Below, piece after piece: positions 11,824 to 21,767 of a stretch of DNA of 64,000 nucleotides (positions are counted from its first letter, which is position 1; every line of letters begins with the position of its first letter). The stretch is from positions 186,001 to 250,000 of the forward strand of contig JALNQF010000043.1 of assembly GCA_028456385.1 (NCBI GenBank), in the 5' to 3' direction. The DNA comes from Ophiosphaerella korrae (Eukaryota; Ascomycota; Dothideomycetes; Pleosporales; Phaeosphaeriaceae). Both the position numbers and the translations under genes were made by a program. Below the pieces are notes generated by a model, which worked only from the letters and a program-made list of their open reading frames with translations, searched no databases and was not told the DNA's origin.

Positions 11824-14724
11824 ATGCGACTCCTGCAGCGCCTGCAGGACGATGTCTTCGAGCTGGTCTCTTTCGATGATGAATGCCCTCCACCTTACGC
11901 CATCCTCTCGCACACCTGGTCTGAAGGACAGGAAGTCACATACAATGAACTGGTGACTGGTGCAGGCAAGAACAAGACAGGCTATGCCAAACTCCGCTTT
12001 TGCGGTGAACAAGCGGCGGTTGACGGCCTTCAATACTTCTGGGTTGATACCTGCTGCATCAATAAATCGATCAGTAATGAGCTGAGTACAGCAATCAACT
12101 CTATGTTTCGGTGGTATCAGCGTGCGGCCAAGTGCTATGTATACCTCTCAGATGTTTCTGTACCAGAGGATGTCGTTGACGTCCAGGCCTTCCGAATAGC
12201 CTGGGCGGAAGCGTTCCGGCAGAGCCGATGGTTCACGCGAGGGTGGACGCTGCAAGAGCTTCTAGCACCAGCAAGCGTCGAGTTCTTCTCGGTAGAAGGC
12301 AAGCGACTGGGTACTAGAATATCGTTGGAACAAGAGATTCACGAGATTACAATTATCCCTGTGCAAGCATTGCGGGGACAAGCACTCGCGGAGTTTAGTG
12401 CAGCCGAGCGGAGACGATGGGTAGCGCGGCGCAGAACAACGCTCAAGGAAGACAGGGTGTATTGTTTGCTGGGAATCTTTGGAGTGTTTCTGCCGCTTAT
12501 ATACGGAGAAGGAGAAGAACATGCAACCCTGCGGCTAGAAGAGGAGATACAGAAGCGCCAGAAACGACAAAGCATTGAGGATCTGCATGGCCAGCCAGGT
12601 GCGTCTTGGTCCTAGCCAAGCAACACCTCTCTCCCTGCAGGCTCTTCAGACTGACGATGAGCAGTTGTCTCGCTGTTACCCTTTCCCCGAAACAGGCGCT
12701 TCGTCGGACGCGGAGACGAGCTTCGTGAGCTAGAGCAGAAGCTAGTGGTAGATCGCGAATGCCGAAAGATCTCGATCGTTGGACTTGGCGGAGCGGGCAA
12801 GACGCAGGTGGCGCTGCATTTTGCACATACCATCAAAGAGACAAGGCAGGACTACTCGGTCTTCTGGCTACCTGCGCTGAGCATAGAGAGCTTCGAGCAG
12901 GCGTGTGCAGGCGTTGCAAAGGCGTTGCACATACCGCAGGCAGCAGGCGAAGAGGCGGATGCGAAAGGGCTGGTACAGCAATGGCTCAGCACAGGCCGAG
13001 CAGGGAAGTGGCTGTTGGTAGTGGACAATGCCGACGACCCAGGTGTAATGTTTGGGAGCGAGAATGCTAAGGGCATTGTTGACTACCTGCCTGAGAGTGA
13101 GGAGGGTGTGACGATATACACGACGCGCACGCTGGAGGTGGCTGTCTCGCTCGCAGGCAGCGACGTGCTGGAACTTGGGGCGATGAGCCGACAAGACGCA
13201 AGCAGCTTCCTTAGTAAATCGCTGATTCGAAAAGAGCTGCGAGATGATGGCGCCACGAGCGAGCTGCTCGACGAACTGGCGTGCTTACCGCTGGCGATCG
13301 CGCAGGCAGCTGCGTACCTGAACACGAACCGCACGACTATCAAAAAGTACTTAAAGCTGCTTCGCAGCACGGAGCAGGAGACTGTCAGTCTCATGAACAG
13401 AGAGTTTCGCGACGACACGCGGTACAGGGGATCGGCCAACGCGGTGGCAACGACGTGGGTGGTATCGTTTAGGCAGATCCGTGAGCGCAGTTCAGCTGCG
13501 GCAGAGCTGCTAGATTTCATGTCGTGCATTGAGTGGAAGGCGATCCCACGGTCGCTGCTGTTGAAGACTGAGTTAGAAGAGCAGACGGAAGAAGCCATCG
13601 GCACTCTCTTCCGGTACTCTTTTCTCACGCAACGGGGACATGATCAGAAGGGGGGGGGGGAGGTTGACGACGACAACGATGATGAAAAAGAGGAATGGTA
13701 CGACATGCATCGCCTGGTGCATCTTGCTACCCGTATCTGGACCCGTAAACACGGTAAGGTAAAGGCGATAGCAGAGAAGGCAGTGCGTCACGTCGCAGAC
13801 GTCTTTCCACCCAACGATTATGCACACCGCGCAGTGTGGAGAGCGTATCTGCCGCATGCGCTGCGGCTGCTCGAGGACATGCAAGAGTGCGAGGCTGACA
13901 AACGAGCGGAGCTGTGTTTGCTGGTGGGCCAGTGTCTGCTGGTGGACGGCAAGATCCGGGAAACAGTGAGGTGGCTAGAAGAGTGCAGTCAGCTGAGAGA
14001 GGGGCTCGACGAAGACGATGCGGATCGGCTGTTATCACAGCATGTGCTTGCCGTTGCATATCGAGTAGACGGACAGGTCAAGAAGGCGGTAGCGCTGCTG
14101 GAGCAGGTGGTCACAGTAAAAGAGCGGGTGCGAGCAGAGGATCACCCTTCTCGACTTGCGTCGCAGCACGCCCTCGCCATAGCATATCGAGCAGACAGAC
14201 AGGTCAAGAAGGCGGTAGCGCTGCTGGAGCATATTGCCGCTGTGGAAGAGCAGGTACTAGCGGAGAATCATCCAGATCGACTTGCGTCGCAGCGCGCCCT
14301 CGCCGTTGCATATCGAGCAGACGGACAGGTCAAGAAGGCGGTAGCGCTGCTGGAGCAGGTGGTCACAGTAAGAGAGCAGGTACTAGCGGAGGATCATCCA
14401 GATCGACTTGCGTCGCAGCACGCCCTCGCCGGGGCATATCAAGCAGACGGACAGGTCAAGAAGGCGGTAGCGCTGCTGGAGCAGGTGGTCACAATAAAAG
14501 AGCAAGTACTAGCGGAGGATCATCCAGATCGACTTGCGTCGCAGCACGAGCTCGCCGGGGCATATCGAGCAGACGGACAGGTCAAGAAGGCGGTGGCGCT
14601 GCTGGAGCATGTAGTTCAAGTTGAAGGGCGAACTCTACAAAATGACCACCCAAATCGACTTGTTTCACTACAAGCCCTCGCAAACTTATACGCAGAGCTC
14701 GATGTCGCTTTAGGAATTAGATAG
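11824..14724 (+). CDS. HET-NB-ARC-TPR protein (fungal NLR-type receptor)
   Basis: Two exons (11824-12598, 12665-14724) encode 944 aa. The 66-nt intron GTGCGT...GCAG restores the frame and produces the usual linker PFPRNRRFVGRGDELRELE before the P-loop. Residues 1-255 are a HET domain with the typical blocks PPYAILSHTW, YFWVDTCCINK, SRWFTRGWTLQELLAP and VYCLLGIFGVFLPLIYGEG. An NB-ARC NTPase follows: Walker A GLGGAGKT (298-305), Walker B LLVVDNADD (375-383) and a LACLPLAIAQAAAYL motif (463-477). The C-terminus is an array of 42-residue TPR units. Such STAND proteins act in heterokaryon incompatibility and probably innate recognition; the repeats sense a ligand and HET executes growth arrest or cell death. 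The reading frame is intact, so this looks functional. An acidic GGG-EVDDDNDDEKEE insertion lies between NB-ARC and TPR. Confidence 0.93.
13650..13660 (+). repeat. Eleven-G homopolymer inside the NLR coding exon
   Basis: Eleven consecutive G encode part of a Lys-Gly-Gly-Gly-Glu stretch between NB-ARC and TPR. A one-base slip would frameshift the receptor and remove all TPR units. It may equally be a place where the assembly length is uncertain. Confidence 0.9.
14026..14700 (+). repeat. Tandem 126-nt TPR repeats, near-identical
   Basis: The marker CGACTTG recurs at 14152, 14278, 14404, 14530 and 14656, an exact 126-nt period (42 residues). Five full units and a partial one are present. The helical core GQVKKAVALLE is almost invariant, while residues in VVTVKERV / IAAVEEQV / VVTIKEQV and the H/A, A/G positions of SQHALAGAY vary. 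Such uniform units in fungal NLRs are known to expand, contract and exchange by recombination. Confidence 0.95.
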
Positions 14725-16126
14725 GTTCAATCGATTCTGCAGCTCTATACTCTCTTACTTATGTAAAAGCGTAGTGCTAACCTACGTTCTCGTTCAAGGT
14801 TAAGTTGCTGTCGCGTTGTTATTCACGGTGCTAGGCGACGCTCAGCAGCACACGATGCTAGCCTAGTATGGCTAGGTCCACTCTCTGAGCACTATTATAT
14901 AATGCTATGCTATCACCTCATTCGCTATGACAGGTACTGCAAGTACCGCCCTGCGTAGATGATTCACAGATTCTTCAACACTCACAGCATGTACGAAGTT
15001 CTTTTCAGGCGTAAAGCTTCTCGCGCGCTGTAACTACAAATTGACATCATCCTTGGCCTAAGAAACAGCGCCTTTGCTTGATAATTGCAGCAATAGAAGT
15101 TCAGGTTTAAGCAGGGCTGCTACAATTCTAGCCTATAGAACTATGACACCTGAATTACCTAATCTTGTATTTTGACAACGGCAGAGCATTTTAAGTCTAC
15201 ATTCAAACTTGTATAGGCACCCTAAGCAGAACAAAAGCACGTTCGCAGAGAAATAATGTTTGGAAGACCAAGTACATCTATAATTCTTCGGGACACAGGG
15301 GTCTTTCGCTACGTAGAGGCGGAGGTTAGATTGTAGATTCAGGACGTGCTCTGTGCTAACGCGAGTCATGCTCAAAGAGACCCTGCGTAGGGGTCTGGTT
15401 CGCTAGTCCTTTTGACTTTTCAGTATAGGCACGAAGTGGGTCTCTCGCTTGACGATCCCGCTCGATATAGATACTCATTGCAACTGATGGCGCAGATAGT
15501 GTAAATATCGAGATACTGTGCTGGGGACACAATGCTGGTATGTCTATCTACAGCTGAGTAGGCTCCAGTGAGGACACATCAACTTTGAAGCGGATCCGAG
15601 GCCGACCGAGCTCAGGCTGTTCTGCACATCGACGACGAAGCATGGTATTGTCAGCGCAACAGAGTTGAGTAGGAGGAGCTAAGAAGTCGAGACCAAGGCC
15701 GAGGTATGGAGAGTCTATTCCAAGACTTCGTTATGATGAAGAGTATGAGTAGGTTTTCGGTGCACAGGGTTCCTCGGCACGTAGGGAAGGACGTTAGGTA
15801 TACATATTTGTTACCGCGATTTCACACTCAGGGTAGGCTTGGCCTGACCCCATAACAGGTTGGCATGTTAGAAGAATGAGGGGCTTTCTGGGAACACAGT
15901 CACAATGGTCTAGAAATTTAGCTGTGTGCTCACAATGGCATAGAACTAGAACAAGCTACACTGTTTTCTGCCATTGCTCAGGGCAAATAATCTCAATAAG
16001 AAGTATTTTAGATTCGCTCCCTAGTGCTAACCTTACAGTACAAATTCATATCCCCTCGACTGATTCTGAGTATTGAGCTCGATTACAACGATTCCAAAAT
16101 CACTCGGCGGAAATAAAAAGTACCAT
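14725..16126. other. Intergenic, no gene seen
   Basis: About 1.4 kb contains only short, overlapping open stretches. No tRNA-like box pair or transposon end was found by eye. Several GCTAG/CTAGC-rich stretches near 14880-14900 have no clear structure. Confidence 0.5.
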
Positions 16127-16780
16127 ATGGCCTCATTCGCAAACTTCGCTGCATTTATAAAGGAGGGAACAGAACGTTTGCATGATAAATACTTCACAGA
16201 CAACAATAGCGAGTGCCCCATCTGCTATGACATGTCTTGCGGTAACCCGTACGCAGAGCATCAGCCTCAAGATATCGCACATGCGGTTGTTAAAATTAAG
16301 GGATGCTCACATAAATTCCATATAGTGTGCCTTATTATGTGGCTTCACGAATCATACATCACTGATGGAAAAAAGTCTAGTTGCCCCATGTGTCGAGCTA
16401 CTCTAGTTGACCCTAAAGGGGTTCCTGATGATAGTCTGGCCACTGCATACGTGTCTCGTGCTTTAAATGCGGCCCAGTTGGGAGGCACTGATTATAATGT
16501 GGTACAGTTGGGCTTGGCCGAGCCTGGGTTAACCCCTGAACGCCTGTTGGATGCTTTAAATGCGGCACGGTCGGGGGACGATAATCTTTCTATAATACTA
16601 TTGAACACGGCCGAGCGCGGGCCCGCCGCTGAACACCTGTTGAGTGCTTTAGATGCGGCACGGTCGGGAGGCACTTTTCCTCCTGTGATACTAATGAGCT
16701 TGGCCGAGCGCGGGTCTGCCGCTGAACACCTGTTGGGTGCTTCAAATGCGGCGCAGTCCGAAAGCACTGATCATGACTAA
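16127..16780 (+). CDS. RING-finger protein with 31-residue internal repeats (possibly truncated)
   Basis: A single exon from the ATG at 16127 encodes 217 aa up to TAA. An atypical RING has zinc ligands visible as C30/C33 (ECPIC), C60-H62-H65-C68 (GCSHKFHIVC) and C86/C89 (SCPMC), so it is probably an E3 ubiquitin ligase. After residue 110 come three 31-residue repeats ending in AERGPAAEHLL-type helices, then a partial unit. The stop interrupts the fourth unit. The same frame then stays open for 61 codons, suggesting that the ancestral protein was longer. CAA to TAA is a CpA to TpA change of the kind RIP makes, so a nonsense mutation is plausible. It lies 1.4 kb downstream of the NLR gene on the same strand. 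Confidence 0.7.
   Translation: MASFANFAAFIKEGTERLHDKYFTDNNSECPICYDMSCGNPYAEHQPQDIAHAVVKIKGCSHKFHIVCLIMWLHESYITDGKKSSCPMCRATLVDPKGVPDDSLATAYVSRALNAAQLGGTDYNVVQLGLAEPGLTPERLLDALNAARSGDDNLSIILLNTAERGPAAEHLLSALDAARSGGTFPPVILMSLAERGSAAEHLLGASNAAQSESTDHD
16461..16763 (+). repeat. Tandem 93-nt repeats in the RING gene
   Basis: CTTTAAATGCGGC-type unit starts recur at 16461, 16554, 16647 and 16740, an exact 93-nt period. Units two and three are most alike; unit one is the most divergent. The period is a multiple of three, so copy-number change keeps the frame. Confidence 0.9.
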
Positions 16781-16966
16781 GTAGTCACGGAACTTGAACA
16801 GCCTTTCAATCAAGCGTCCTGGACTGAAGAAGCTACAGCCTGGCTTGAAGGAAATGAAACCAGACTAAATCAAAGTGCCACTGTGAATGAAGAGTTAGAG
16901 GCGCTGGTCGTGGATATGCGAGCCGCCTTACGTATGCGGATGGAGCAGCAGCAGCCCCCAATGTAA
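16781..16966 (+). other. In-frame open extension after the RING-gene stop
   Basis: Directly after the TAA at 16778-16780 the same frame stays open for 61 codons to TAA at 16964-16966. The composition is protein-like: it contains SWTEEATAWLEGNE, a Glu/Leu-rich helix and an RMRMEQQQPPM end. It could be the lost C-terminus of the RING protein, or be reached by readthrough or an unrecognised splice. Nothing in the stop context (TAA G) favours efficient readthrough. Confidence 0.6.
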
Positions 16967-18017
16967 TTTAGTACAGTCCATGTCCTGCGCAGCTTAAAAG
17001 CTACCCATATCCCTTGCCCATATATCATTAGAGAGATGAAAAAACTGTGTTCAACACCAATCTTCTAGAAGTGCCTGCGTTCAAAGATTTTCCTGCTAAT
17101 ATTGAGGATTTTGAGGTCTTGATATTTTTCCTTGTTGGAATAATTATCTAACATCCATGACTAGGTGCCATGTGTGTGTGTGTGTGTGTATTGGTTTAAC
17201 GTCCCTGTGTGAGGCCACCAGGTGCCGTGAAAATGGTGGATGGTAACTAACTACTAGAATGATTGTAAGACTAACGTGTTTAGCTATTTATTTAGCTACC
17301 CTACGTTTGCAAACACGGTTTTAAGAATTGTCCCTCAATTCTAGCATGAAAGTTCGCCTACACAACCTCGTCCAATATAGTCTAGCGCTAGCTAGTTACC
17401 CATTCCTTCCACTTTCTCTATCCTTCAACCTCTAGAAGTAGATTCTCACATTTATGTTGCGAATGGTTTTGTCGCTGCCAAAGAGCGTAGCCGAAGCAGG
17501 CGTTGTTCTCACGCGCTGCAATGGAGACATGCACGTTGGCGGAGTGGACGCAAGAGATTACTGGAAGATACTGGATTGGGGTCCATAACGAGAACTAGGA
17601 AACACTCCAGCTAGGCATGGCCATGGCCAGCATTAAACTTTTGCCAAGGAACGCTTGTTAGCATACCTTGAAGACACCAATCGTCTACGGTAACAACTGC
17701 AAGCCTACCTGCTTTCGTTCCCTACAGTGTGTGGTGGGTGCACTCAATCTACACAGTATCGTCAATCCATTAAATTTTCTATTTATTCGTTTAAACGCCA
17801 AACGATATTTTTGCTAGAACTTTTTACTTCCACGTCCCCATAAAGCACCAATGCCTTGTTAAAGATCATCGCAAAGCCAATCCATAGTCCCTCGGAGCTC
17901 TCTTAGAGAGGAAATCAATCCTTAAAGGTTACAATGCCTGTCCTCCAGATGCTTATAGGAAATGCCCTTGTTCTGCAAACAGTTTATCGATAATGGTCTT
18001 CACCCTCCTCAAGCCAA
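16967..18017. other. Intergenic, no gene seen
   Basis: About 1 kb between a plus-strand and a minus-strand gene, so it holds their 3' ends. It contains a TG microsatellite and otherwise only short open stretches. Confidence 0.5.
17170..17189. repeat. (TG)10 microsatellite
   Basis: Ten uninterrupted TG units in non-coding sequence. Confidence 0.95.
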
Positions 18018-19536
18018 TCAGTCGACTATACAGCCACATCGCCGTCCTCCCGTTCTTCCCGGGGTATGAGGTAGAGCTGGCGCAGTGGGACATATGTGAA
18101 CCATAGCCAGTGCTTCACCAGCCTCGAGCTGCTTCGGCAGTACCTCTCTTGCTTCATCAGGAACAGCAGGCCTTGTATCTACCCTCTTTTTAGGCTGTAT
18201 CTGTAGAGTTATCACATCAATGCGTTTATTGTTGTACTCGTCTATCTCGACCGACTTCACTTTGAACTGAGACCCCGGAATAAATGTGTACTCGGTTTTC
18301 CTTGGATCGTCCGACAGGGGAGTTATGTATGCAGTATTCTCCCACACCCACGAGTCCTCTGGAAAGTCCGCAACCAGTAGAATTCCGTTTGAATAGTGCA
18401 TCGCTTCTTCCAAAGTGTCGGTGAAACTCCATACCATCTTCGTTGTGATGATGCTGCCTGTGGAAAGGTAGGTAGATATAGCGGTGTTGAAGTCGCATAT
18501 GAGCGACTTACTAATGGGCCCTTTGTTGCCAGGATACTCCAGAAACTCAATGCCAAAATGGTCCCGGCCTAGTTGATAAATATCCACCTGTCCGCTGAAG
18601 AGCCGTGGTTTGTCCAATGCCGATGTGCGTGGGAGTGCTTCTATAGCCGCAGCCAGCAAGCGATTCTCAACGTTGCTAAAGTGATGAAGCATTGAACGTT
18701 TCTCCTTGAGTTGCAGCTCGACCTCCAATTGGGACCAGGAGGGTTTCATCATGAAAGAATACATGAAGTCTGGATCCTGCGCCGTATATGGGGGCCAGTT
18801 GCTCTTCCAGATTTGCTCAGCGATGCTGTGCTCATCAATGGGGGTGGGAGGCTGCCCTACACCGGTGTAGGTACTGTACTCGAATATCTTCAAGAAGACC
18901 ATGCGGGTGAATGATGCAGTCGTCCAATCGTAGACACACATGGCGAGCTTGAAGCTATGGGGAGTGAAAGGGAAGAGCCTCTTCCCAAGCGATCTTATGA
19001 TTTTCTCGCTCTTCTTTCGACTATCAGGAATATTCCGATAGGGTACATAGTGGTCCTTGATCATGGAGTCGATAAACTCTATATCCTCTTGGGATATCTT
19101 TGGTAACGGTTTGAGTCGTCCCGAAGCGCTTGATCCCAGAGTATCAGACCCTTTGTTCCAGTCAGTCACGACAAGAATGTTGTGAGAGGCGAGCAAACGT
19201 ACTCAGCCTAGTGGCATGCAAATGCAGCCTGAACTCGCCATTTCCTGGCAGATCGAGATCCAGCCCCAAAATGCGGGCCTGAGCTGCGATTTCAGTGCTA
19301 GGATTTTCCGGACCAAGAACTCGCCCTTGATCCCACTTGTGCCAGAGAATTGACCCATTGGCGTCGAGCACTATGAGCTGGAGTGTATCGAGCTCAGTCA
19401 CGTCGAGAAATCCTTGGTCCTGCACGATCAACCGAGAGGACACGCCGTTGCCACCTCGCCTCGCCTGAAGGGGTTGCCCATCGCTGAACCAGAGCTGGGA
19501 TTGTTTTGAGTTATAGATATCCACAAGACGCCACAT
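18018..19536 (-). CDS. Hypothetical protein, unknown family
   Basis: Two exons on the minus strand (19536-19203, 19150-18018) encode 488 aa. The 52-nt intron has a GTACGT donor, a CTGAC branch point and an AAAG acceptor, and is the only short intron that moves from the first frame to the second. The start is the first ATG of the exon. The N-terminal 110 residues look beta-rich (LQLIVLDANGSILWHKWDQG, LDLDLPGNGEFRLHL). The rest is globular with Trp/Tyr-rich stretches (KSNWPPYTAQDPDFMY, MVWSFTDTLEEAMHYSNG) and ends in a Pro/Gly-rich tail with CGC. I see no signal peptide, membrane segment or known catalytic motif. No function is proposed. Confidence 0.75.
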
Positions 19537-20108
19537 GTCGATGGTCCGATGGAGGGGTTCAGGGTGAGAATGGAGTTAGTACGTTAGTACCTCGACAGGT
19601 AAAAGGCGACGAGTTTTGACGAGAGATTTGAGACGGATTGTGTGACAACCAACGCCGAGATGGCTGCTTTCCTAGTAAAGACCTAGGTACATCACTAAAC
19701 CACTAAGATTCAGACAAATGCCAGGCAAGTGAAAGACTACTTGCCGGAGATCTCCTTCCTTATTGCTAGGAATCTAGCTCTCCTCCCATGTATTCATCTT
19801 ATCTGCATCCGTTACTATTAGGTTTTAACTTTATTGGATCGCATAATGGTTACCCTATGGCCGATTGACGATACTTCACCGAGTTTTGTGTGCCAATGAA
19901 TATCGCCCTAGACGAGTGCCAATAATGTTGTGTGTCACTGAGCACTGCCACGTTGCGGACCATCAACGATCATCTACTTAGCGTCCGACCGACAATGAAT
20001 TAGCAGCGAAAAGTGCCCTAGTGGCGAATAGTTAGGTATCATTCGCCGTAGCGCGCTAATTTGCTGCGCCAGACGGTCCTGAGCTTTGAGCTTGCTTTTT
20101 GCTACCTA
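19537..20108. other. Intergenic, left flank of the transposon
   Basis: No gene is seen. A short CGCCGTAGC match to the transposon end occurs at 20043-20051, about 65 bases outside the left terminus, and may be a fragment of a second end. Confidence 0.5.
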
Positions 20109-20134
20109 CTCGCCGTAGCCAGCTGAACGGCACT
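20109..20134 (+). repeat. Left terminal inverted repeat
   Basis: The 26 bases begin CTCGCCGTAGCCAGC and match the complement of the right end, with one mismatch in the inner 22 bases. The adjacent TA is the presumed target duplication. Confidence 0.7.
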
Positions 20135-21711
20135 TACCAGCTCAACGCCACTTTTCATCTCTCGCACGCGTTTTTTTGCGACGCTGCTATGTTTTCGCGA
20201 TTTGGACGCTACGGCGATGTTAAGCAGCGTATTAAGCTCTGTTTGGAGTCCTTGGACGCATCTAAAAAGCCTAATTTTGCAGCGTTATCGCGTGAGTACA
20301 ATGTGCCAGTTAACTGGTTACGGCGCAGAGTCAAAGGCTTTAACTCGCACCCAGCCGCAAATAAATGTCTTAACGACGCGTAGGAGGAGACTGTAAGACA
20401 ATATATTGCTCGCTGCGATTGATTACACATACTAGTGCTAGTACCGCAGCTACAAAGTACTATCTAGAGTATCTTAGATAACGATGATCTGTCCGGCCAA
20501 GCTCCTCTACTTAGGGAGCACTTTATCGCGCGCTAGGCTAAGCGCAATCCTAACTGCTGTAGAGTCTGCTGGCAGCCTTAAGAGCTCGCGGCTTAAGGTC
20601 TATACTAAGTATTCCGTAGAGTTAAAAGCTATTATACTTAAGTATAGTATCTAGCGCGCTAAATACTACAACGTAGATAAGACTAGGTTTTAAATTAGAG
20701 TTAGAGGCTTGTAGTAGATTGTAACTTTCGACTAGGATTGCTAACAAAGTAGCGCAAGTAAGACAAATTGCAACTTTGTTACTATAATAGAGGCAATAAA
20801 TGCTACTAGCGATGTGCTACTACCTATACTTATTGCTAAAGGCGCCGTACATCTTGAAAAATAGTATACTTAGATATCTCTACCTAGCAAGTATAGTATA
20901 GGTTTAAGTAGTAGTAGCTATATAAAAAATACGCTTATACTAGAGTAGCTAAAGCACTTTTACTCTTACTTGTCGCTGCGCTAAGTAGGTGCTTAGTGTT
21001 AAGAGGTAGCTGGAAGACAATAGTACTTGCCGTAGGCCACAGGAGATAGTGAAGGGATGACGAATAATATTCAAGAGTACTACTAATATCTGAGAGAATA
21101 ATACTTACTTTACTCTGTTCGCAAGTGCAGAGCCTTTTATGCGCCGGTGTAGCGTATCAACCCCGCTTTGGACTACTACTATACAACGTCATGATTTCTA
21201 GCGTATCGGCCCCGCTCTCGACTAGTACCAGAGTCCTCATGGATCTCAAGGATTCCGGGGACCTTCGTTACAATTGAGTACTTACTATAGCTTTAGCTCA
21301 AGTTGTAGTAGATGCGCGTATTAAGAGAGATGCTAAGAAGGTTACGCGCGCTGCAGCGAGAAAGTACAAAGCTAACTAACAATACATTGCAGACTAGCGC
21401 CTTAGCGAGTAGAAGTAGTCTCTAAATTGCGGCTCTATATTATATATATACTACATTTAAACTTGGCTATTTTGGAGCCTCACTTTTTACCTGCGTTGAG
21501 TAGTTATTTAAGTTGAGGCCTCTGGCTCTACGCTGTAGCTGCCCAACTCGTACATCTACGCGCGCGATAACTCTACGAACTTGAGTAGTTTATACTCAGA
21601 ACTACTCCTTAGTATATTATATATACTATACTTAAACCCAACTGTTTTAGACCTTCAATTTACATCTGCGTTGTGGAGTTATCAACGTTGCAAGACAAAT
21701 TTGTATGAAAA

Positions 21712-21767
21712 AGTGCCGTTGAGCTGGCTACGGCCAAGATGCGGAGCATCTTGGCCAGTGCGGCGAG
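21712..21767 (-). repeat. Right terminal inverted repeat split by a palindrome
   Basis: The inner 22 bases (21712-21733) and the outer 7 (21761-21767) pair with the left end. Between them sits extra sequence including a perfect palindrome at 21732-21756: 11-base arms GGCCAAGATGC / GCATCTTGGCC around GGA. The left end has no counterpart to this insertion. Confidence 0.65.

Larger units (their letters stand above)
20109..21767 (+). mobile_element. Degenerate pogo/Tc1-like DNA transposon, RIP-like decay
   Basis: The ends form terminal inverted repeats, and TA dinucleotides flank both sides (20107-20108 and 21768-21769), as expected of Tc1/mariner/pogo insertions. From an ATG at 20189 a frame encodes a psq-type helix-turn-helix (KPNFAALSREYNVPVNWLRRR), the DNA-binding start of pogo transposases. 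It is broken by TAG at 20381; the same frame then continues EETVRQYIARCD before TGA. Downstream sequence is full of TA and stop codons with few CA dinucleotides and no DDE region can be read, which fits repeat-induced C-to-T change at CpA. The element is about 1.66 kb, near the usual size, so it is a whole but dead copy. Confidence 0.75.

Noticed and set aside
13914..14624. 236-codon open frame in another phase of the NLR repeat array
   Set aside because: It is a shadow of the tandem 126-nt repeat; repetition in one frame keeps the other frames open as well.
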